64,000 nucleotides of DNA, from the NCBI RefSeq assembly GCF_016772315.1, contig NZ_CP053482.1, positions 372,001-436,000 on the forward strand, in the 5' to 3' direction. The first letter of the stretch is position 1. Every line of letters starts with the position of its first letter. Of this stretch, positions 18,445 through 27,964 are shown piece after piece. Below the pieces are notes generated by a model. It was given only the letters and a program-made list of their open reading frames with translations, was not told the DNA's origin and ran no database searches. Source of the DNA: Thiothrix subterranea (lineage in GTDB: Bacteria; Pseudomonadota; Gammaproteobacteria; Thiotrichales; Thiotrichaceae). The translations under genes and the position numbers were made by a program.

Positions 18445-20745
18445 ATGCGCACCTTTTCAGTGAGTTTTTTTATTGGCACGCTCGTGTTATGGGTACTGCC
18501 GCGCCTACCGCTGTTCGATGCGCTATTTTGGGGAAGTGTCATGGGTGGCGGTGGTTTGATTGGTGCTGCATGGCATTATCGGCATCGACAAACTGCTATT
18601 CTGTTGGCGGGTGTGTTATTGGGCGGTGTTTACGCATTGTGGGTGGCCGGTGGTGTGAGGGCTGATTGGCTACCCGCTGCGTGGGAGGGTGAAGATATTC
18701 TGCTCACTGGCACGATTGCCGATGTACCCGAACGGCGGGCAGATGGCAGCAGTTTTCTGTTTGATAGCGATACCGCCACCTATCAAGGACGTTTGCGCGT
18801 CGCCTGGTACGCGGAGGATGCACCCACACTGCAAGCGGGTGAGCGCTGGCAATTGCTGATTCGTGGCAAACGCCCCAACGGTTTCATGAATCCGAATGGC
18901 TTTGATTACGAACAATGGCTGTTTTCACAGCGCATCGGTGGCAGCGGCTACGTGCGCGAATCGCCAAATAACCAGCGTTTAGCCGCCGCCGCGTGGTGGC
19001 AACCGAATTATTTGCGCCAACAATTGCAGGAAAAAATCGCAGCGGCACTGCCCAATTCGGGCATGACTGGCTTGGTGCAGGGGTTGGCGATTGCGTATAC
19101 CGCCAGCATTCCGCAGCAACAATGGGAAATCTTGCGCCAAACCGGAACGATTCACTTACTGGCGATTTCGGGCTTGCACATTACGATGGTGGCAGGCTTG
19201 GGTATTTTGCCGGTGTGGGGAATTTGGCGTTTGTTTCCGGGCTTATATTTGTGGTTGCCATTGCGGGTGGCGGCGGGATTATCCGGTGGAGTGTTAGCAA
19301 CGGCGTATTCATTGCTGGCAGGGTTCAATATTCCGACACAACGCACCCTGATTATGTTGCTAGTGGTAATGGCGGGCTTGGTATGGCGGCGGCAAGTGCC
19401 GTTCAGTATCACCATGAGTATCGCGCTCTTGCTGGTATTGCTGCTCGACCCTTTGGCGAGTTTGGCAGTGGGCTTTTGGTTATCGTTTTTGACGGTGGCG
19501 TTGCTGGCGTTTTTGGGAATGCGGCAGCGTAAGCTGGGGAAAGCATCCGTCGTCTGGATGCAGTTGGTGTTGTCGCTGGGAACACTGCCACTGGCAGCAG
19601 GCTTTTTTGGGATGATTTCACTCAGCTCGCCTATCGCAAACTTGCTGGCCATTCCCATCGTTACTTTTGTGGTCACGCCGTTGGTATTGCTGGGCATGGT
19701 CTTTACCAGTTGGTGGGAAACCGCCGCCACGTGGATTTGGACAGTTGCCGCCGCATTGTTGCAATGGCTGATGTGGGTATTGGAATGGCTCGCCGCCCTG
19801 CCCTTGTCATCGGTCTACGTGCCGTTGATTCCCTTACCCTGGCTAGTATTAGCTCTGGTAGGATTCATGCTGTTGTGGCTGCCGCGTGGTGTACCGGGGC
19901 GGTGGCTGGGTTGGTTGCTAATGCTCCCGCTGATCTTGTATCAGCCACCCAAGATAGCGCCGGGAGCATTTCGCCTCAGCGCGCTGGACGTGGGGCAAGG
20001 CTTGGCAAGTGTGGTGCAAACCGCCAACCATACCTTGGTATTCGATACCGGCCCCAAAGTGTCGGACAGTTTTGATACGGGTGAATTAGTGGTGTTGCCG
20101 TGGTTACGTGGGCAAGGCATTCGCCAAGTCGATACCTTAATCGTGTCTCATGCGGATAACGATCACAGCGGCGGCGCGAATGCATTGCTGAACGCTCTGC
20201 CCGTCACGAATCTACTGGTGAGTAGCACCGACATACTCGCGGATCATCACCCCAATTTATGCGCGGCGGGGCATTCATGGCAGTGGGATGGCGTAATCTT
20301 CACCGTTTTACACCCCACTGTGGATTTCCCAGACGGTAAAGAGAACAACCGCTCGTGTGTATTGAAAATAGCAAATGCCGCTCACAGCGTGCTATTGACC
20401 GCCGATATTGAACGCCCCGCCGAAAAATGGTTACTCAAGCGGGGCACTGCTTTACAGGCAGAAGTGTTACTGTTACCGCATCACGGCAGCAAAACTTCAT
20501 CCAGCCCGGCGTTTATACAAGCGGTTGCGCCCACGCTTGGGATCGTCACCAGTGGCTATCGTAACCGTTTCAATCACCCGCATCCCAGCGTCACCCAACG
20601 TTACGAAGCGCGTGACATAAAATTACTGGACACTGCCAAAACCGGCGAATTGCGGCTCGATTTTCCTGCCAATCCCGCAGCCCTGCACTGGCGCGAATGG
20701 CGCACCGCAAAAATGCATCTCTGGCACCGTTACCTAATAAAGTAA
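18445..20745 (+). CDS. comEC: DNA internalization competence protein ComEC/Rec2
   Basis: 766 aa inner-membrane channel for uptake of single-stranded DNA in natural transformation. N-terminal DUF4131 region with OB-like part (about residues 20-170), Competence domain with many helices (GLVQGLAIAYTASIP, AISGLHITMVAGL), then a metallo-beta-lactamase-like domain (about 510-766) with SHADNDHSGG and LLPHHGSKTSSSP. The start could also be the TTG at 18436; no clear ribosome site supports either. It is complete, so the strain may be transformable if the pilus genes exist elsewhere. Confidence 0.93.
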   Translation: MRTFSVSFFIGTLVLWVLPRLPLFDALFWGSVMGGGGLIGAAWHYRHRQTAILLAGVLLGGVYALWVAGGVRADWLPAAWEGEDILLTGTIADVPERRADGSSFLFDSDTATYQGRLRVAWYAEDAPTLQAGERWQLLIRGKRPNGFMNPNGFDYEQWLFSQRIGGSGYVRESPNNQRLAAAAWWQPNYLRQQLQEKIAAALPNSGMTGLVQGLAIAYTASIPQQQWEILRQTGTIHLLAISGLHITMVAGLGILPVWGIWRLFPGLYLWLPLRVAAGLSGGVLATAYSLLAGFNIPTQRTLIMLLVVMAGLVWRRQVPFSITMSIALLLVLLLDPLASLAVGFWLSFLTVALLAFLGMRQRKLGKASVVWMQLVLSLGTLPLAAGFFGMISLSSPIANLLAIPIVTFVVTPLVLLGMVFTSWWETAATWIWTVAAALLQWLMWVLEWLAALPLSSVYVPLIPLPWLVLALVGFMLLWLPRGVPGRWLGWLLMLPLILYQPPKIAPGAFRLSALDVGQGLASVVQTANHTLVFDTGPKVSDSFDTGELVVLPWLRGQGIRQVDTLIVSHADNDHSGGANALLNALPVTNLLVSSTDILADHHPNLCAAGHSWQWDGVIFTVLHPTVDFPDGKENNRSCVLKIANAAHSVLLTADIERPAEKWLLKRGTALQAEVLLLPHHGSKTSSSPAFIQAVAPTLGIVTSGYRNRFNHPHPSVTQRYEARDIKLLDTAKTGELRLDFPANPAALHWREWRTAKMHLWHRYLIK

Positions 20746-20858
20746 CGTAGCGAAACATTATTATTTATGCCAGAATCTAAGCAATTTCAACATTGTTCAT
20801 CTCGCAACTAGGATAGGGATTTCCTGTCGTTGTGTCCCCGAAGTGCTCAGGAATTATC

Positions 20859-23183
20859 ATGAAATTGGAAGAAAAGGATCTCGACATCTTTAAAAAGCTG
20901 GATTCAAACGTTTATCTGACCCTTAATGATAAGCAAGCCTTGAAAACCAGCGTGGATGAATTAGCCCTGCGTTTACAGGAACGGGATCAGCGCCTGCGCG
21001 AAATAGCGGGATTATTGCTGGAAAAAGACGGGCATATTCGGGTACGTGACGCACGGATTGATGAGCGCGATAAGCGCATGGAAACCCTAGCACGCTTGCT
21101 GGGTGAAAAAGAAAAGCTGCTCACCCAACAAAACCAATTACTCGAAGAAAAAGAAAAAGCCCTGCGTAGCCGTGATGAAGGTGTCGTCAACCGTGACCGT
21201 GCCGTGCAACAACGTGACGCCATCCTGAGTGACCGTGACAGCCGTCTGAGTATCCTTGAACAAAACCTTGCGCATTACGAAAAACTGTTGCAGGAAAAAG
21301 AACTGCAAATCCAAATGCGTGACCGCAGTCTGGAAGACAAAGACCGCTCACTCTCGCGCATTGACCAAGCGATTCAAAGCAAAGACAAACTGCTGCAAAG
21401 CCGCGATGACAGCATAGGTAAAAAAGATCAGCAATTGCTGGATCGCGAAGCCTTATTACAAGAGCGCACCCGCCAAACCCTAGAGCAGGAAAAAATGCTC
21501 AAGGAACGCGACAAGCACCTCAGCGAACGCGATAACCATATTTCAGAGCGGGATCGCCAATTAGCCGCTCGCGATTCACACATCGACCTTGCGAACCAGC
21601 ATTTGCAAGCGCGGGATCGCACCATTGCTGACCGTGATCAGCAAATCCAAAGCCGCGAAGTTTTGCTCAAAGAAAAAGCCACGCTGCTGCAAGAACGCGA
21701 TCAACGCATTGGCATTCAGCAACAGCAAGTCGAAAAACGTGATACCACTCTCAGCCAACGTGACCGCGAACTAAGCGAACGCGACCGCACCGTTGCCGAA
21801 CGGGACAACGAATTGCGCTTGCGGGAAGAGGCCATCCGCAGCCGTGACCAGCAAGGGCTGGATTTTCTGCAAACCATCCGCGAACTCGAAGACCATTTGC
21901 AGGAACGCGACAGCCAACTCAATGAGCGCGACCGCCAACTGATGATGCGTGACGAGCGCATCAATAAAGCGGATGAAGATTTACGCGACCGCGACACGCG
22001 CCTCTCCAGCCGTGATCGCACGGTCGAAGAGCGCGATGTACAAATTACCGAACGCGACCGCCGCGTCAAAGAACGTGATATTTCCCTGCGGGAGCGCGAC
22101 ACCCGTATTAGTGGGCAAGATTTGCAATTGCGCGAACGCGACAAGCAATTGCAATTGCGCGATTCGCAAGTACAAAGCCGCGATGTCACCATCGGCGAGC
22201 GCGATCACAGCCTGAAGGAACGCGATTCACACATTACCCAAATCAACGGGCAAATGCAGGAACGCGATGAAACCATTCATGCGCGTGATTCGCTGCTAAC
22301 TGAACGCAATGCCGCGATTCAGCAACGTGATGACAGCGTGCGCGAACGCGATTTCCAACTGACGGAACGCGATCAAACCGTTCAACAACGCGATACTTCG
22401 CTGCAAGAGCGCGACCGCCACATTCAAAATTTGGGTGAATTCCTCACTGAGCGCGACAGCAGCCTGCAAGTTCGCGATACCGAAATTGCCGCGCGGGATG
22501 AGCAAGTTCGCAACCTGCAACTGGAAGTGCATTTGCGTGACCAAAGCATTGCCGAACGTGATGTGCAATTGCAACTGCGCGACCAAACCGTGCAAGATCG
22601 GGATGAATTCCTCTCCGAACGCGAAGGAACGCTGGCGGAGCGTGACGCTACCGTTGCCGAACGCGATGCCCAAATCGAACAGCGTGACCTGCAACTGCAA
22701 CACAAAGAGGAAGCGTTGCAAGCCCGTGATCAGCAAATTTACCAGCGTGATACCGACATTGCGAAACGCGATACCAGCCTGCACGAACGCGATGTCACCG
22801 TGTCACAACGCGATGCGCAACTGCAAGCCCGCGACGCGCAACTCAACAAACGCGACACCAGCTTGCATGACCGTGACCAAACCATTGTGGCGAAAGAAGC
22901 GCATATCCGCCGCCGCGATGAACGCTTGCAAGAACTCACCTTACGCATTCAACATTTAGAAAATACCCTGACAGAAAATCAGCAACAGCTACAACACCGC
23001 GACGAATCCCTGCACCAACGCGATTTGATTATTGCGCAACGTGACCGCCAGATCGACAAGCTGGACAAAAGCGTGGTCAAATACGCGGCAAGCTCTCAAA
23101 GCTTATTTATTAAAGGTGCGATAACCGGCTTAGCCGCCGCGCTGGTGTTTGTCTTAGGGCTGCGTTTAATGGCAATCATTTAA
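20859..23183 (+). CDS. Tail-anchored giant coiled coil made of R-D heptads
   Basis: 774 aa. From about residue 30 to 735 the chain is an almost unbroken series of near 100 heptads of the form xRDxxLx (for example ERDRTVA, ERDNELR, QRDRELS). Each heptad has a hydrophobic residue at only one core position; Arg-Asp fills the other. The C-terminus (SLFIKGAITGLAAALVFVLGL and a short end) is one transmembrane helix, so a cytoplasmic rod of roughly 100 nm anchored by its tail is expected. ATG 20859 has AGGA 6 nt upstream; the GTG at 20832 is less likely. I do not recognise the family. Shadow reading frames in this gene are artefacts of the repeat. Confidence 0.85.
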   Translation: MKLEEKDLDIFKKLDSNVYLTLNDKQALKTSVDELALRLQERDQRLREIAGLLLEKDGHIRVRDARIDERDKRMETLARLLGEKEKLLTQQNQLLEEKEKALRSRDEGVVNRDRAVQQRDAILSDRDSRLSILEQNLAHYEKLLQEKELQIQMRDRSLEDKDRSLSRIDQAIQSKDKLLQSRDDSIGKKDQQLLDREALLQERTRQTLEQEKMLKERDKHLSERDNHISERDRQLAARDSHIDLANQHLQARDRTIADRDQQIQSREVLLKEKATLLQERDQRIGIQQQQVEKRDTTLSQRDRELSERDRTVAERDNELRLREEAIRSRDQQGLDFLQTIRELEDHLQERDSQLNERDRQLMMRDERINKADEDLRDRDTRLSSRDRTVEERDVQITERDRRVKERDISLRERDTRISGQDLQLRERDKQLQLRDSQVQSRDVTIGERDHSLKERDSHITQINGQMQERDETIHARDSLLTERNAAIQQRDDSVRERDFQLTERDQTVQQRDTSLQERDRHIQNLGEFLTERDSSLQVRDTEIAARDEQVRNLQLEVHLRDQSIAERDVQLQLRDQTVQDRDEFLSEREGTLAERDATVAERDAQIEQRDLQLQHKEEALQARDQQIYQRDTDIAKRDTSLHERDVTVSQRDAQLQARDAQLNKRDTSLHDRDQTIVAKEAHIRRRDERLQELTLRIQHLENTLTENQQQLQHRDESLHQRDLIIAQRDRQIDKLDKSVVKYAASSQSLFIKGAITGLAAALVFVLGLRLMAII

Positions 23184-23258
23184 CCAACACATACGGCATT
23201 GCAGCAAACCACCCCACGGCATAGAATACCGTGTTTTTCGCCTCAGGATTCACACACG

Positions 23259-24845
23259 ATGACGACTGCCTCTAACTTGCCTGTCACCCGCGCTTTGCTG
23301 AGCGTTTCCGACAAATCCGGCGTGCTGGAATTTGCCCAGTTCCTGCACAGCCAAGGCGTACATTTACTGTCCACGGGCGGCACTGCCAAGCTGCTGGCGG
23401 ATAATGGCGTACCCGTCACCGAAGTGTCCGACTACACCGGCTTCCCGGAAATGATGGATGGGCGCGTGAAAACCCTGCACCCGAAAATTCACGGCGGCAT
23501 TTTGGCACGTCGCGGACAAGATGATGCGGTCATGGCAGAACACAATATCGGGCGTATCGACCTGATCGTGGTTAACCTTTACCCGTTTGAAGCCACCGTT
23601 TCCAAGCCCGGTTGCAGCTTTGAAGACGCGGTTGAAAACATCGACATCGGCGGCCCTACGATGGTTCGCGCCAGTGCCAAAAACCACGCGCATGTGACTA
23701 TCGTGACTGAACCCGGCGATTACGCACGTATTCAGGCGGAAATGGAAGCCAGCGCAGGCTGCATCACCCCGGCTACCCGTTTTGATTTGGCGATTAAAGC
23801 GTTTGAACACACCGCACGTTACGACGGCATGATTGCCAACTATTTCGGCGCACGGGTCGGCGAAGCCAGCCATGCCGCACCCGCGACGTTCCCGCGCACT
23901 TTCAGCCTGCAAGTCGAGAAGAAGCAAGATTGCCGTTACGGTGAAAACAGTCACCAAGCGGGCGCGTTTTACGCCGAATACAACGCCCCACAAGGCAGCA
24001 TTGCTACCGCCATCCAGATTCAAGGCAAGGAATTGTCTTACAACAATATCGCCGACACCGATGCCGCACTCGAATGCGTCAAGCAATTCGACGGCGCACC
24101 GGCTTGCGTTATCGTCAAGCACGCTAACCCGTGCGGCGTTGCCATCGGCGCGAATTTGCTGGAAGCCTACAACCGCGCTTACAGCACTGACCCTGAATCA
24201 GCCTTCGGCGGCATTATTGCATTCAACCAACCGTTAGACGGCGAAACCGCAAAAGTGATCGTGGATCGTCAGTTTGTGGAAGTCATTATCGCACCGGGGG
24301 TTTCGCCTGAAGCTGTTGCGGTGGTTGCTGCCAAGAAAAACGTGCGCTTGTTGACCGTGGATATGTGGAGCGGTGACGTTCCCAATCGCCTCGACTTCAA
24401 ACGGGTTAACGGTGGCTTGTTGGTGCAAACGGCTGACATCGCGTTGCTGGATGAGCTGAAAGTCGTGTCTACGCGCCAACCAACGGATGCCGAGTTGCTC
24501 GACCTGCAATTTGCTTGGAAGGTTGCCAAATTCGTTAAATCCAATGCGATTGTCTACGCCAGCGGTAATATGACGATTGGTGTGGGCGCGGGTCAAATGA
24601 GCCGTATCAATTCAGCACGCATCGCCGCCATCAAAGCCGAACACGCAGGTTTAGTTGTGCCGGGTTCCGTGATGGCATCGGATGCGTTCTTCCCGTTCCG
24701 CGATGGTATCGACAGTGCTGCCGCCGCAGGTATTAAAGCGGTGATTCAACCGGGTGGTTCCATGCGCGATGAAGAAGTGATTGCGGCGGCAAATGAGCAT
24801 GGGATGGCGATGGTGTTCACGGGGATGCGCCATTTTAGGCACTGA
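23259..24845 (+). CDS. purH: Bifunctional AICAR formyltransferase/IMP cyclohydrolase
   Basis: 528 aa, catalysing the last two steps of IMP synthesis. N-terminal MGS-like cyclohydrolase domain ([42 protein letters not shown]), then the AICARFT domain ([45 protein letters not shown]). The last residues RHFRH and the stop are encoded inside the left att repeat. An integrative element begins there and restores the same C-terminus. The original downstream terminator now lies 11.5 kb away (36368-36394). Confidence 0.97.
   Translation: MTTASNLPVTRALLSVSDKSGVLEFAQFLHSQGVHLLSTGGTAKLLADNGVPVTEVSDYTGFPEMMDGRVKTLHPKIHGGILARRGQDDAVMAEHNIGRIDLIVVNLYPFEATVSKPGCSFEDAVENIDIGGPTMVRASAKNHAHVTIVTEPGDYARIQAEMEASAGCITPATRFDLAIKAFEHTARYDGMIANYFGARVGEASHAAPATFPRTFSLQVEKKQDCRYGENSHQAGAFYAEYNAPQGSIATAIQIQGKELSYNNIADTDAALECVKQFDGAPACVIVKHANPCGVAIGANLLEAYNRAYSTDPESAFGGIIAFNQPLDGETAKVIVDRQFVEVIIAPGVSPEAVAVVAAKKNVRLLTVDMWSGDVPNRLDFKRVNGGLLVQTADIALLDELKVVSTRQPTDAELLDLQFAWKVAKFVKSNAIVYASGNMTIGVGAGQMSRINSARIAAIKAEHAGLVVPGSVMASDAFFPFRDGIDSAAAAGIKAVIQPGGSMRDEEVIAAANEHGMAMVFTGMRHFRH
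24825..24843 (+). repeat. attL of the integrative element
   Basis: Nineteen bases that encode the end of PurH and match the right-end copy with one difference (CAT versus CAC for His, a silent change). Confidence 0.85.
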
Positions 24846-24944
24846 TTGCTTTTTTATGATTTAAAACATTAACTTAGCAATATTGTGAATATATGACATA
24901 CCGGGCAAGTACCGTGTGTTATGCAGTATCGCAGAAACGATAAA

Positions 24945-24962
24945 GCCGGGAACTTGCCCGGC
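24945..24962. terminator. Hairpin at the 3' end of the resolvase gene and after purH
   Basis: GCCGGGAACTTGCCCGGC forms a 6-bp stem with a short loop. It is followed on the minus strand by TTTATC, a weak U tract. An identical 18-mer ends the integrase gene at 34879-34896. It may also stop purH transcripts entering the element. Confidence 0.55.
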
Positions 24963-24977
24963 CTTGTCTATTGGTAC

Positions 24978-25541
24978 TTATGCGGCTTCTTTCGCCCCTG
25001 CCAGCCTGTAAACACTGTTACGCGCTATCTGGTACTTATCGGCAATAGCCTGCATGGAAAGAATCCCGGCCTTCACATCCGCCCGGATACCTTCGAGCTG
25101 GTCATCGGTCATCTTGGGTTTGCGCCCAAACTGTACGCCCTTGGCTTTCGCTGCTTTGCGTCCTTCGTCACAGCGTGCGTTTATAAGGTCACGCTCAAAC
25201 TCTGCCAATGAACCTAGGATGTTGAACAGTAACTTACCCGTTGGTGTGGTGGTATCAATCTGCTGATCGGTCACAACAAAGCCAACACCGTTTTTCTGTA
25301 GCTTGCTGGTGATGCTTGTCAGGTCGTTCATGCTACGTGCCAGCCTGTCCAACTTGGTGATTACGAAAATATCACCATCACGCGCAAATTCTAGCGCCGC
25401 CTGAAGTTGCGCCCGATCATCTGCACTTTTGCCGCTTTGCTTTTCATGGAATATCTTTTCACATCCAGCCGCTTGGAGCTTGTCCAGTTGCGTCTGGTAG
25501 TCCTGCCCTGTCGAACTTACCCGTGCATATCCGATTTTCAT
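24978..25541 (-). CDS. Serine recombinase of the resolvase/invertase family
   Basis: 187 aa. The catalytic domain starts MKIGYARVSSTGQD with the nucleophilic serine at about residue 9-10. It continues with ITKLDRLARS (active-site arginines), the E-helix region GSLAEFERDLINAR, and a C-terminal helix-turn-helix (SMQAIADKYQIARNSVYR). The size and order fit Tn3-type resolvases or DNA invertases. It lies near the left element end. A cluster of TTTAGTACA repeats just upstream may be its res/operator site. The role may be multimer resolution of the excised or replicating element. ATG 25541 is chosen over 25565 because it begins the conserved strand. Confidence 0.92.
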   Translation of the reverse strand: MKIGYARVSSTGQDYQTQLDKLQAAGCEKIFHEKQSGKSADDRAQLQAALEFARDGDIFVITKLDRLARSMNDLTSITSKLQKNGVGFVVTDQQIDTTTPTGKLLFNILGSLAEFERDLINARCDEGRKAAKAKGVQFGRKPKMTDDQLEGIRADVKAGILSMQAIADKYQIARNSVYRLAGAKEAA

Positions 25542-25607
25542 CCTGTTATCCCCTGTTTGTGTCATGCCGTGGCATGGTGTGTAAAAACTGTAACTTAACT
25601 TGTAACT

Positions 25608-25749
25608 ATTGTACTAAATATCTTAGATGATAGCTAACACTATTTTAGTACAAGTTTTAGTACAGTTATGACACGGCATAAACCCGCATTCCACGCCCTG
25701 ATACAAGGATTCTTGTTTTGTACTAAATGTTTCAATATTTAGTACAGTT
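25608..25749. promoter_or_regulatory. Five TTTAGTACA repeats upstream of the resolvase (res-like or operator cluster)
   Basis: The 330-bp gap between the resolvase and the next gene holds five copies of TTTAGTACA, in both orientations: 25609-25619, 25642-25654, 25654-25667, 25716-25729 and 25735-25749. The last two face each other. Multiple half-sites next to a resolvase gene are typical of res sites; repressor operators are the alternative. The rest of the gap (25750-25895) shows nothing else I can support. Confidence 0.55.
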
Positions 25750-25895
25750 GGTTTCCTGCCATCCAGACGCAAAAAAGCCGCATCAGGTGCGGCTCATTCA
25801 TTGGGTGGTGGTTCATCGCTTCCGGTATTCATCAAGCTGGTGAACCCGTGCCGTGTAATCGTTGCACCATCGCCATTGGGGTGAAGATTGCATAA

Positions 25896-26381
25896 TCACC
25901 TCCCCCACGGGGTAACTTGCCTATGCTTGCAACGATCTTGCAGGCAGTCAGTACAGCGAACCATTCCCGCCGGTATCTCCTCAGTTTGAGGCTGTACCCG
26001 TCCAAGGTGTTGAAAAGCGAACCAACGAACCGCCGTCACAATACCTGCCTGCTTTACCTCACCAGTGCCGAATGATTGCAGGTCATCACCAAAGAAAGCC
26101 GCCAGTTCCTCGACAGTGACAGGCAAGCCAGCCGCCGCCGCTTCCAGCCGTTTCATACCCTGCTTTTTCAGTTCTGGCGCGTTGCTATTGCTATTCCTGC
26201 TATTCTTGCTATTCCTAGATAATTCATCTTTAGAATCAATACTTTGCAGAATAGCAGGGTTTGCTATTTCTGGTGCTAGTCTTGCTATTCTTGCTATTTT
26301 TAGCTCACTTTTTGAGCAAATAGCAGGTTTTTCAGTAGCGAGCGGGTCGTAATCGGGGTTAAGCCAGTCTCTCAGTGCCAT
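25896..26381 (-). CDS. Element protein of unknown function with repeat-rich N-half
   Basis: 161 aa. The first half is low complexity and contains KIARIARLAPEIANPAI and a Ser-Asn run, because its DNA is packed with AATAGCA units. The second half looks globular (VTVEELAAFFGDDLQSF, VRWFAFQHLGRVQ) and ends in a Cys/His cluster (RCTDCLQDRCKHRQ) that could bind metal. It begins 1 bp from the DUF3987 stop codon, so it is cotranscribed and may work in replication. I do not recognise the family. Confidence 0.6.
   Translation of the reverse strand: MALRDWLNPDYDPLATEKPAICSKSELKIARIARLAPEIANPAILQSIDSKDELSRNSKNSRNSNSNAPELKKQGMKRLEAAAAGLPVTVEELAAFFGDDLQSFGTGEVKQAGIVTAVRWFAFQHLGRVQPQTEEIPAGMVRCTDCLQDRCKHRQVTPWGR
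26183..26325. repeat. Iteron-like AATAGCA array inside the 161-codon gene
   Basis: Nine copies of AATAGCA/TGCTATT within 143 bp: seven as TGCTATT (from 26183, 26189, 26198, 26207, 26262, 26283, 26292) and two inverted (26250, 26319). The same heptamer makes the noncoding array at 34600-34845 near the other end of the element. Confidence 0.7.
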
Positions 26382-27964
26382 TATTTGCCGCCTTCCAGCA
26401 ATGCCGGGTTTACTTCAATCACAGCTATTTTGCCCTCTTTCGTTTGGCGGATACGGTTTGCACGTTCCAGCGTGTCGAGTGCCTTATTCAGTTTGTCGAC
26501 CTTGCGCAAACTTGCAGGGGTTACGCGCTGCATTGCACTGGTTTTGCCTACTGCATTGCTTCCAGTCGCTTTGCATTCAGCAATTAGCCACGTATCCAGC
26601 TTTACGGCTTCAATGTCATCTTTGGGTAAAGCGATTTCACCAAAGAAGCGCCGCGCTTCGTACAAGTGCCATCCTGCCAGCCTGCAAGCCGCCCTCATAG
26701 TTTCGCCGCTGATTGCGTCCAGAACATGCCCACCATTAAACAAATGGAACAAGCCAGCTAATCGCGCCGCGCTGTTGGGGTTCTTGCCCGCAATCTTCCC
26801 TTCCCCTTCAAAATCGCATCCAGCACCTAACGCACTTTCCACCGAATTAAGATACTTTACCCATATTTCTAGGGCTTCCCGCGATAACTGAAGCGTTGGC
26901 AAATTGTCAAATTTACCGCCTTTCCCGTTAGTGTATTGCTGTTCAAGTATTTCATGTAGTTGCTTGCGGAATTTTTCAATGTTTGGCGTTTCGGATTCAG
27001 TCAGTAGCGTTTCAACGTCTTCCATGCGTGTGCCTTGCGTTGTTTCAGGGAATGACAATAGCCAACGTCCAAAGAAGCCCGAACCCGTCGCCCCCCTTCC
27101 GTTCGTCTCGAAAAACTCCCGGATAAGATCGGGTTGAATGGCAAGCCCCATTGAAAACCGCGCACCAGTAAGGGTAAAGCTATCCTCTTCGTTACTGCGG
27201 GTTACTTCGATCTTGCCAGCTTCCCACATTTCATTAATGCGGGAAAAGTTGCGCATAGCTTTATCCTTTGCCATACCATGCCCGCCAAACACAGCGCCCG
27301 CTTCAGCCGCCATATTGCACAAGCTAGGCCATTTATTCATGCAGTGCTTAGCTATGCCTTCGGGTGTTGCGTCCTTAGTGGTCATTTTTGGCGTGTAAAC
27401 CTTGGCGGGTTCGTTTTGCTCTAGCCATACAAGTTTTTCTTGTGCCTCTTGCATCTTTTGCAGGCTTGCCGGGTCGCCCTTGGATGCCGCGCTTTCAATG
27501 GCTTTCTCTAATCCGCGCTTTTGAGCGTTCCAGCTTGCAAATTCAGCCTTGTATGCTCTCAGGTCGGGTTCAAGCTCTTGCGTTTTGGTATCGCACCATT
27601 CGCCGATCTCCTCAGAAAAGAAGTCATCAGCCGCGCTTTTGCGTTCGTTGGGATCTCCAATCGTGACCATAATCAAACTGAGGGGCGACGGCTTCTTTAA
27701 TCGTGGGTTTGGTTTGATGTTTGCAACACCTTGGCAAGCTGTCGCCAGTACCGACAAAGCAGAGTTTGCAGCGAGTGCAGCAGGGCATTTAACGATTTCC
27801 ACTACCTCACGAATTGCGCCGCCGATAATGCCCGGTAGTGCATCCATCGGGTAAGGTGCTGCATGACTTTGCTGTGTGAGTGGCTCAGGTGTTGCCCACT
27901 GATACGCGGGTCTTTCTGATTGGCGGTTTGCGCGGTAATCATCCATAGCAATAAACTGTCTCAT
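26381..27964 (-). CDS. DUF3987 protein (replicative primase/helicase-like)
   Basis: 527 aa. The N-terminal part has the DUF3987/YfjI pattern: FPLDALPG-like YPMDALPGIIGGAIREV, AANSALSVLATACQG, PLSLIMVTIGDPNERKSAADDFF in place of a Walker A loop, and later GRGATGSGFFGRWLLSFPE. The family occurs in satellites and integrated elements beside primase zinc ribbons and is thought to act in replication. ATG 27964 overlaps the stop of the upstream zinc-ribbon gene (ATGA), which supports this start. The P-loop looks altered (GDPNERKSA), so ATP binding is uncertain. Confidence 0.8.
   Translation of the reverse strand: MRQFIAMDDYRANRQSERPAYQWATPEPLTQQSHAAPYPMDALPGIIGGAIREVVEIVKCPAALAANSALSVLATACQGVANIKPNPRLKKPSPLSLIMVTIGDPNERKSAADDFFSEEIGEWCDTKTQELEPDLRAYKAEFASWNAQKRGLEKAIESAASKGDPASLQKMQEAQEKLVWLEQNEPAKVYTPKMTTKDATPEGIAKHCMNKWPSLCNMAAEAGAVFGGHGMAKDKAMRNFSRINEMWEAGKIEVTRSNEEDSFTLTGARFSMGLAIQPDLIREFFETNGRGATGSGFFGRWLLSFPETTQGTRMEDVETLLTESETPNIEKFRKQLHEILEQQYTNGKGGKFDNLPTLQLSREALEIWVKYLNSVESALGAGCDFEGEGKIAGKNPNSAARLAGLFHLFNGGHVLDAISGETMRAACRLAGWHLYEARRFFGEIALPKDDIEAVKLDTWLIAECKATGSNAVGKTSAMQRVTPASLRKVDKLNKALDTLERANRIRQTKEGKIAVIEVNPALLEGGK

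Noticed and set aside
20987..22959. Several long open frames on both strands within the heptad-repeat gene
   Set aside because: They are Ser/Arg-, Asn/Lys- or Leu/Gln-rich translations of the same repeat in other frames, without ribosome sites.
20859..23183. Regular spacing that could be mistaken for a CRISPR array
   Set aside because: The period is 21 bp, matches heptads in one frame, and has no conserved repeat/spacer alternation or cas genes.
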